The translations under genes were made by a program, and so were the position numbers. Below, in pieces: positions 61,801 through 64,000 of a stretch of 64,000 nt of DNA; position 1 is the stretch's first letter, and the number at the start of each line of letters is the position of its first letter. The stretch spans positions 18,537,629 to 18,601,628 of the forward strand of contig JABAKD010000002.1 of NCBI GenBank assembly GCA_012845835.1, read 5' to 3'. The notes under the pieces were generated by a model, which was not told the DNA's origin, did no database searches, and saw only the letters and a list, made by a program, of their open reading frames with translations. The DNA comes from Undaria pinnatifida (Eukaryota; Sar; Phaeophyceae; Laminariales; Alariaceae).

Positions 61801-64000
61801 AAAACTGCCACCTTTATCTTAGCACGTGTCAAAAAGACGGAGAAAAAAAAAACTACAGGGACCCGGAGATAGCGACCAAAACAAATCACCGGTTTGGTAT
61901 CCATCGTTTACGAGTCGTAGCCGTGCGCGCTTCAAACGTCGACCCAACACAACAAAAGCGCTATCTTCCCAGGGAACCCCCCCGCCCCCACCACCACTAC
62001 CGCCACTGCCACCACCACCACCGCCACCACTACCACCCCTATTTCTCCCCCGACCCCCCCCCCGCTCCACTACCCACCACCGTCACCACAACCGTCTCAA
62101 TCAAACGCACAAGAACAACCGAGCACTGTCGAAGAACCGGAAAACACCTCCGCCGAAGGTTGCCATGCGAGGGTCTTACGGTCTTACTATCACGGTCATG
62201 CATGATAATGCCCCCCCCCCCCCAGAAGGATGCAGTTCACCGTTCATGCGACTCGCCGAACACCTCACGGCGCTTCGCGCTTGGTGCAAGCAATGTCTGC
62301 TTGGTTGGTGAAACCCGACGTGCTCTACCTTGGCATAGTAGGGATGCGAGTGTCTATGGTCATACGACTACGGTCATGCACAAACTGAGTACCCCCCCCC
62401 CCCCTCTTCAAACAACCCTCTTGGAAGTCGTCCGGCCACACTCACCTCGTGCTCATCTAGCACATCCTCCCCTTCCACTGTCATGTAACCGTACTTGATG
62501 GCCCACATGTCGTACTCGCCAACACGCGGGGTGAAGTAGTCAGGGGTTTCCACACCTTGCATGTTGCTGCAAATCACCACCACGCGCAAGGGTTTTCCAT
62601 TTTTCCAGTGGGGTGGATGTTTTGGGGGAAAGGGGTGAGGGGAAAGGGGTCAACACAACAACAACGACAACAACGACAACAACAACAACAGCGGTACCAC
62701 CACCACCATAACCACAGCCACCAGCACCATCGCCACCACCACCACCACCACCACTACCACTACCACTACCACCAACACCAACACCTGGAGACCATGTTGA
62801 GGGGGAGGTAGTCCATGACCGACGACGTCAAACCGCTCTCCCCCGTCTTGGACGGGTCCTGAAGCTCCTCCAAAGTGAACTTCGTCGACCCCTCGAAGTT
62901 GTGCCGGAGGCCCAGCGTGTGCCCCACCTGACCTCCACGCGTGCGCGCCGTCACAGTAGGGAGAATGAGGGAGGGAGGGAGGGAGGGAGGGAGGGAGGGA
63001 GGGAGGGAGGGAGGGAGGGAGGGAGGGAGGGAGGGAGGGAGGGAGGGAGGGAAGGAGGGAGGGGGGAGGGAGAGCGGTAGAGTGGGGGTGAGGGGGGGGT
63101 TAATGTGTTAAGAGTGTAGGACGTTATAGTGGGTGTAGAGCAAAAGGGCCAACATGGGGACGCGCGAAATAAAAACGAGGTTCTACGTTCCTATCCAAAC
63201 GCGACCCCCCCCCCTACATCACCGCGCCATGTACCCCGGCGATGCTAACTCCCCCTCCCCACCCCCAGCCTATCAAACCAACCCAACCCAACCCGTCCAT
63301 ATTCGACCCCCCCGGCGCTTGTTTGCTGCCTCCCTCGCTCCCGCCTCCGACAAATTTCACGTCCACGCTCAACCAAAACCAACTCAACCCACACAATACA
63401 ATCAAATTATGTAGCCACCGCTCTCTCTCCCTACCTCCCCTCCCCCCCCCCCCCCTCCCTCTCCCTCGATCGTTTTCTTTCTCTCTCCTCTCCTTTTCCC
63501 ACCCTCTCTTGTCTTTCTCATTATCGTTCTTATTTCCTCTGTCCCTTTCTCCCACTCTCTTTCTTTCATATTGTTTCTCTCTCCCTCCCCCCTCCCTCTG
63601 TCCCCCCCCGGACGCGTGCTACCGACATAGGTAGCACTTTTAGGCCGAAACGCTTCCTGACGAGGGTTCCGTAACCCTCGTAAGCCCGAAATCGTCCGAG
63701 AGCTTCAAGTTTTCAAAAAAAAAAACGTTTTGTTGGTGTATCTAGCCCACGTTCTTTTTTTTTTCTCCTAATCAGTTTTTCGGGTTAACTCTTTTTTAAT
63801 TGGAAACCCTTTTCGGGAACAAAATTACTGTAAATCAGTATACCTAGGGAGGGATTTTGGGGGCTATAAAGAGGTCAAGAAAGGTATGGAACTTGTCAAG
63901 TGAGGAGCCCCAGGGGAAAAGTTGGCCACCCCGACCGTATCAAGCGTCCCCCCCCTCTTCCCACCTCGTGCATCACAACGTCCGCCAACCCCGCTCCCAG
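55623..64000 (-). CDS. Zinc metallopeptidase, metzincin-like (DUF4953/DUF5117 type), C-terminal half, eight exons
   Basis: Eight exons give a continuous 431-residue C-terminus; the N-terminal part lies beyond the window. The zinc site HEVGHTLGLRH (HExxHxxGxxH) is followed 35 residues on by the Met-turn SSVMDYLPLN. Then come VGEYDMWAIKYGYM, LPFSTDEDG with VFDLGKEPMDYWEDR, the LELVTELWPVLL helix, YATKYLGGFDISKQR, and a helical C-terminus ending GGFVASGGDE. That order matches the large bacterial and algal DUF4953/DUF5117 proteins as recalled. It would hydrolyse peptide bonds using zinc; substrate and location are unknown. All introns are GT-AG and every phase agrees. Introns carry SINEs, MITEs and minisatellites. 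Confidence 0.93.
55854..56984 (-). other. Metallopeptidase intron g (1131 bp)
   Basis: Donor GTAAGT at the exon g end, acceptor ACAAACAG. It contains a (TTGTGG)n-type satellite (55885-56110) and the donor-derived minisatellite (56770-56995). Open stretches at 56160-56300 and 56420-56611 on the reverse strand are not needed for frame continuity and are not called exons. Confidence 0.75.
56770..56995 (-). repeat. ~35-bp minisatellite derived from a splice-donor region
   Basis: Reverse-strand units follow GTGTTACAnGCGAGTTGG then AAGGCTTTTGTGTAGGG, about six copies. The first unit is the real exon end and donor (GTGTTACAG|GTAAGTTGG). Later units have GCGAGT or other changes at the donor position. 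Confidence 0.8.
56985..57218 (-). CDS. Metallopeptidase exon g
   Basis: Seventy-eight codons, phase 0 on both sides, acceptor ATCATAG, donor CAG|GTAAGT. It reads VSNMRKKILLQAFSLERVLR, then SETFKSATDAIWGE and a tryptophan-rich end (LWQNWDLMLFWLEVLQ). Corresponds to the TLxELxxxxxxAIW helix near the family's C-terminus. Confidence 0.88.
57690..57735. repeat. (CCAAAA)n microsatellite in intron f
   Basis: Six or so CCAAAA hexamers; the intron (57219-57779) also has (CCACCA)-like and TTGGTG stretches. Confidence 0.85.
57780..58067 (-). CDS. Metallopeptidase exon f
   Basis: Ninety-six codons, phase 0, acceptor CTGAAACAG, donor GTCAG|GTGAGG. It begins VTYAALYATKYLGGFDISKQ and continues with DRQRRALTLILRVV and FLPAEEDFSNM, then YCYSVEHVDVLSQ. 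The GG-DISKQR segment and the RQRRAL helix are conserved landmarks of the family. Confidence 0.93.
58068..58458 (-). other. Metallopeptidase intron e with a dispersed repeat
   Basis: Holds a G-rich run (58151-58168) and a copy of the repeat also found at 51415 (GAGCCCCAAAACCTCTCCCT ... AACGCGTTTCCAG, about 58235-58300), plus a duplicated GCAAGAAACGA string near 58323-58350. Confidence 0.7.
58459..58569 (-). CDS. Metallopeptidase exon e
   Basis: Thirty-seven codons, phase 0, acceptor CTGCCAG, donor GGGCAG|GTATTT. It reads LELVTELWPVLLDRTTQHGQ then KFSDYGRAAMSLLGQ, which continues the MDYWEDR end of the previous exon into the conserved helix. Confidence 0.9.
59050..59265. repeat. Array of GATCATGCA / TGATCTACAGTAGATCA palindromes
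   Basis: At least eight occurrences of GATCATGC or its complement, with two 17-base near-perfect palindromes TGATCTACAGTAGATCA or TGATTTACAGTAGATCA. ACGCAAATCAGG recurs at ~60-bp spacing. Confidence 0.8.
59598..59735 (+). mobile_element. SINE1 copy, near full length
   Basis: Head ACGCGCCAGCCAGCGCTGG, a possible B-box relative (GAGTTTAAATCGACACAC), the body with the GTGTGGTGAGCTTGAGC block, CCCCATCCGCCGGAGGATTA, then an A-run. Orientation is opposite to the other three copies. Confidence 0.8.
60030..60655. repeat. ~40-bp minisatellite with ~83-bp higher-order units, split by a SINE1
   Basis: Units of the form GTATACAATAACTACCGCCG then AAAAAAGGTACACGAGCTTA occur six times at 60038-60285. After the SINE1, three longer units add CGTCCGTTCTACTACGGGCA then CACATTGTTA. 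Confidence 0.9.
60296..60440 (-). mobile_element. SINE1 copy inserted in the 40-bp minisatellite
   Basis: TTTTATCCTCCGGCGGATGG through CACACGTCGTG-type sequence to the head GCGCTAGCTGGCGTGTCC. Minisatellite units lie on both sides. Confidence 0.8.
61018..61175 (-). mobile_element. LINE2 3' tail with poly-C end
   Basis: The reverse strand reads RRKRIERLNVGGVSVRSRNG then SPSRTGCVVNGEMTKAGNK and stop, the cleanest LINE2 C-terminus in the window. It then continues AATGAGTGCCCCCC into a C-rich run (G-rich on +, 61016-61045). Confidence 0.8.
61236..61367 (-). CDS. Metallopeptidase exon d
   Basis: Forty-four codons, phase 0, acceptor GCACACCTAG, donor GACAGG|GTTAGT. It reads DLLTLAAEALPFSTDEDGAD then VNPMASVFDLGKEPMDYWED. 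The FSTDED and FDLGxxP motifs are diagnostic for the family as recalled. Confidence 0.93.
61553..61832. mobile_element. TIR MITE, second copy of the family at 41985-42312
   Basis: Ends GATAAGAGGCGCACCACTTT and the complement of GATAAAGGTGGCAGTTTTCG; internal CTTTAGGAGGAGGTCAAGAC, TGTCCTTCTTAAGCCAAAAA and TGGCCTAGGTAGACAACAAG align with the reverse of the other copy. Confidence 0.7.
62230..62402 (+). mobile_element. ~165-bp GAGTAC-tailed repeat with clean poly-C tail
   Basis: From GGATGCAGTTCACCGTTCAT through GGTGAAACCCGACGTGCTCT to CATGCACAAACTGAGTACCC, then a C-run of more than ten. A second C-run (62214-62222) lies just before its left end. Confidence 0.85.
62446..62566 (-). CDS. Metallopeptidase exon c
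   Basis: One base plus forty codons, acceptor TTTGCAG, donor CACGAG|GTGAGT. It reads NMQGVETPDYFTPRVGEYDM then WAIKYGYMTVEGEDVLDEHE. The YDMWAIKYGY motif follows the Met-turn in this family. Confidence 0.93.
62785..62927 (-). CDS. Metallopeptidase exon b: second half of the zinc motif and Met-turn
   Basis: Forty-seven codons plus two bases, acceptor GAGGTCAG, donor CTCCAG|GTGTTGG. It reads VGHTLGLRHNFEGSTKFTLE, then TSSVMDYLPLNMVS. It provides two of the three zinc-binding histidines and the methionine under the active site. Confidence 0.95.
62966..63072. repeat. (GGGA)n microsatellite
   Basis: About 25 GGGA/GAGG tetramers on the + strand (TCCC on the gene strand). G-quadruplex-capable on the non-coding strand. 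Confidence 0.95.
63617..63683. repeat. Two adjacent hairpins
   Basis: GTGCTACC-GACATA-GGTAGCAC is followed about 20 bases on by ACGAGGGTT-CCGT-AACCCTCGT. Both stems are perfect. Confidence 0.7.
63965..64000 (-). CDS. Metallopeptidase exon a (partial, runs off window)
   Basis: Twelve codons visible, LGAGLADVVMHE, ending with the first histidine and the catalytic glutamate of the zinc motif at donor GAG|GTGGGA. Joining to exon b in phase 0 restores VMHEVGHTLGLRH. Confidence 0.9.

Larger units (their letters stand above)
61368..62445 (-). other. Metallopeptidase intron c (1078 bp)
   Basis: Donor GTGAGT, acceptor CACCTAG. It contains the TIR MITE at 61553-61832, a (CCACCA)-rich stretch near 61985-62040 and the ~165-bp repeat at 62230-62402. 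Confidence 0.8.
62928..63964 (-). other. Metallopeptidase intron a (1037 bp) splitting HE|VGH
   Basis: Donor GAG|GTGGGA at 63964, acceptor GAGGTCAG at 62928. It holds a (GGGA)n array, C/T-rich runs, paired hairpins and a dispersed repeat (63790-63910). Confidence 0.85.

Noticed and set aside
1-64000. LTR retrotransposon, retrovirus-like, Polinton or viral gene
   Set aside because: No long terminal repeats, integrase, protease, capsid or viral polymerase motif was recognised; the reverse transcriptases here are non-LTR.

Overview
The window is eukaryotic nuclear DNA: genes are split by GT-AG introns, intergenic and intronic space is packed with non-LTR retrotransposon pieces, SINE-like and MITE-like repeats, microsatellites and long G/C homopolymers, and there is no operon structure. 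The bZIP-plus-PAS transcription factor type and the style of LINE reverse transcriptase point to a stramenopile, most likely a brown alga. That assignment is inference; no rRNA or organelle marker is present.

Two host genes can be assembled by hand. (1) On the + strand, a small bZIP-PAS transcription factor has three exons at 11128-11292, 14572-14663 and 37825-38113, with a 3.3 kb first intron and an apparent 23.2 kb second intron. Reading frames and phases join exactly and restore a continuous bZIP-linker-PAS protein of 181 residues. (2) On the - strand, from the right edge down to 55623, lies the C-terminal half of a zinc metallopeptidase of the metzincin-like DUF4953/DUF5117 type. Eight exons are in perfect phase, giving 431 residues. 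The catalytic HExxHxxGxxH motif is split by an intron between HE and VGH.

The rest is mostly repeats. Left part (1-11 kb): tandem repeats, a duplicated segment with a conserved short peptide start, a hAT-like non-autonomous transposon inside that segment (2743-3553), and two fragments of a LINE family ending in poly-C (called LINE2 here). Giant intron (14.7-37.8 kb): a nearly whole 3' half of a LINE with an open reverse transcriptase frame (LINE1, 29221-31254, - strand), a decayed LINE1 copy, at least six copies of the LINE1 3' tail ending in (AC)n, tRNA-headed SINEs, a long-TIR element with TA target duplication (23225-24130), and a segmental duplication that provides empty and filled insertion sites. 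Middle (38-55 kb): no convincing host exon; MITE families, SINEs, a 21-bp minisatellite and a degenerate ~225-bp tandem array. Right part: the metallopeptidase introns hold SINEs, MITEs, a 40-bp minisatellite and a minisatellite that appears to have grown from a splice donor.

The signal judged least ordinary is a set of retroelement fragments (LINE2 and a ~165-bp partner repeat) that share a GAGTAC-(C)n 3' terminus. They appear to be non-LTR elements with poly-C rather than poly-A tails, and they account for many of the G/C homopolymers here. No virus-like element, LTR retrotransposon, Polinton or toxin gene was recognised.
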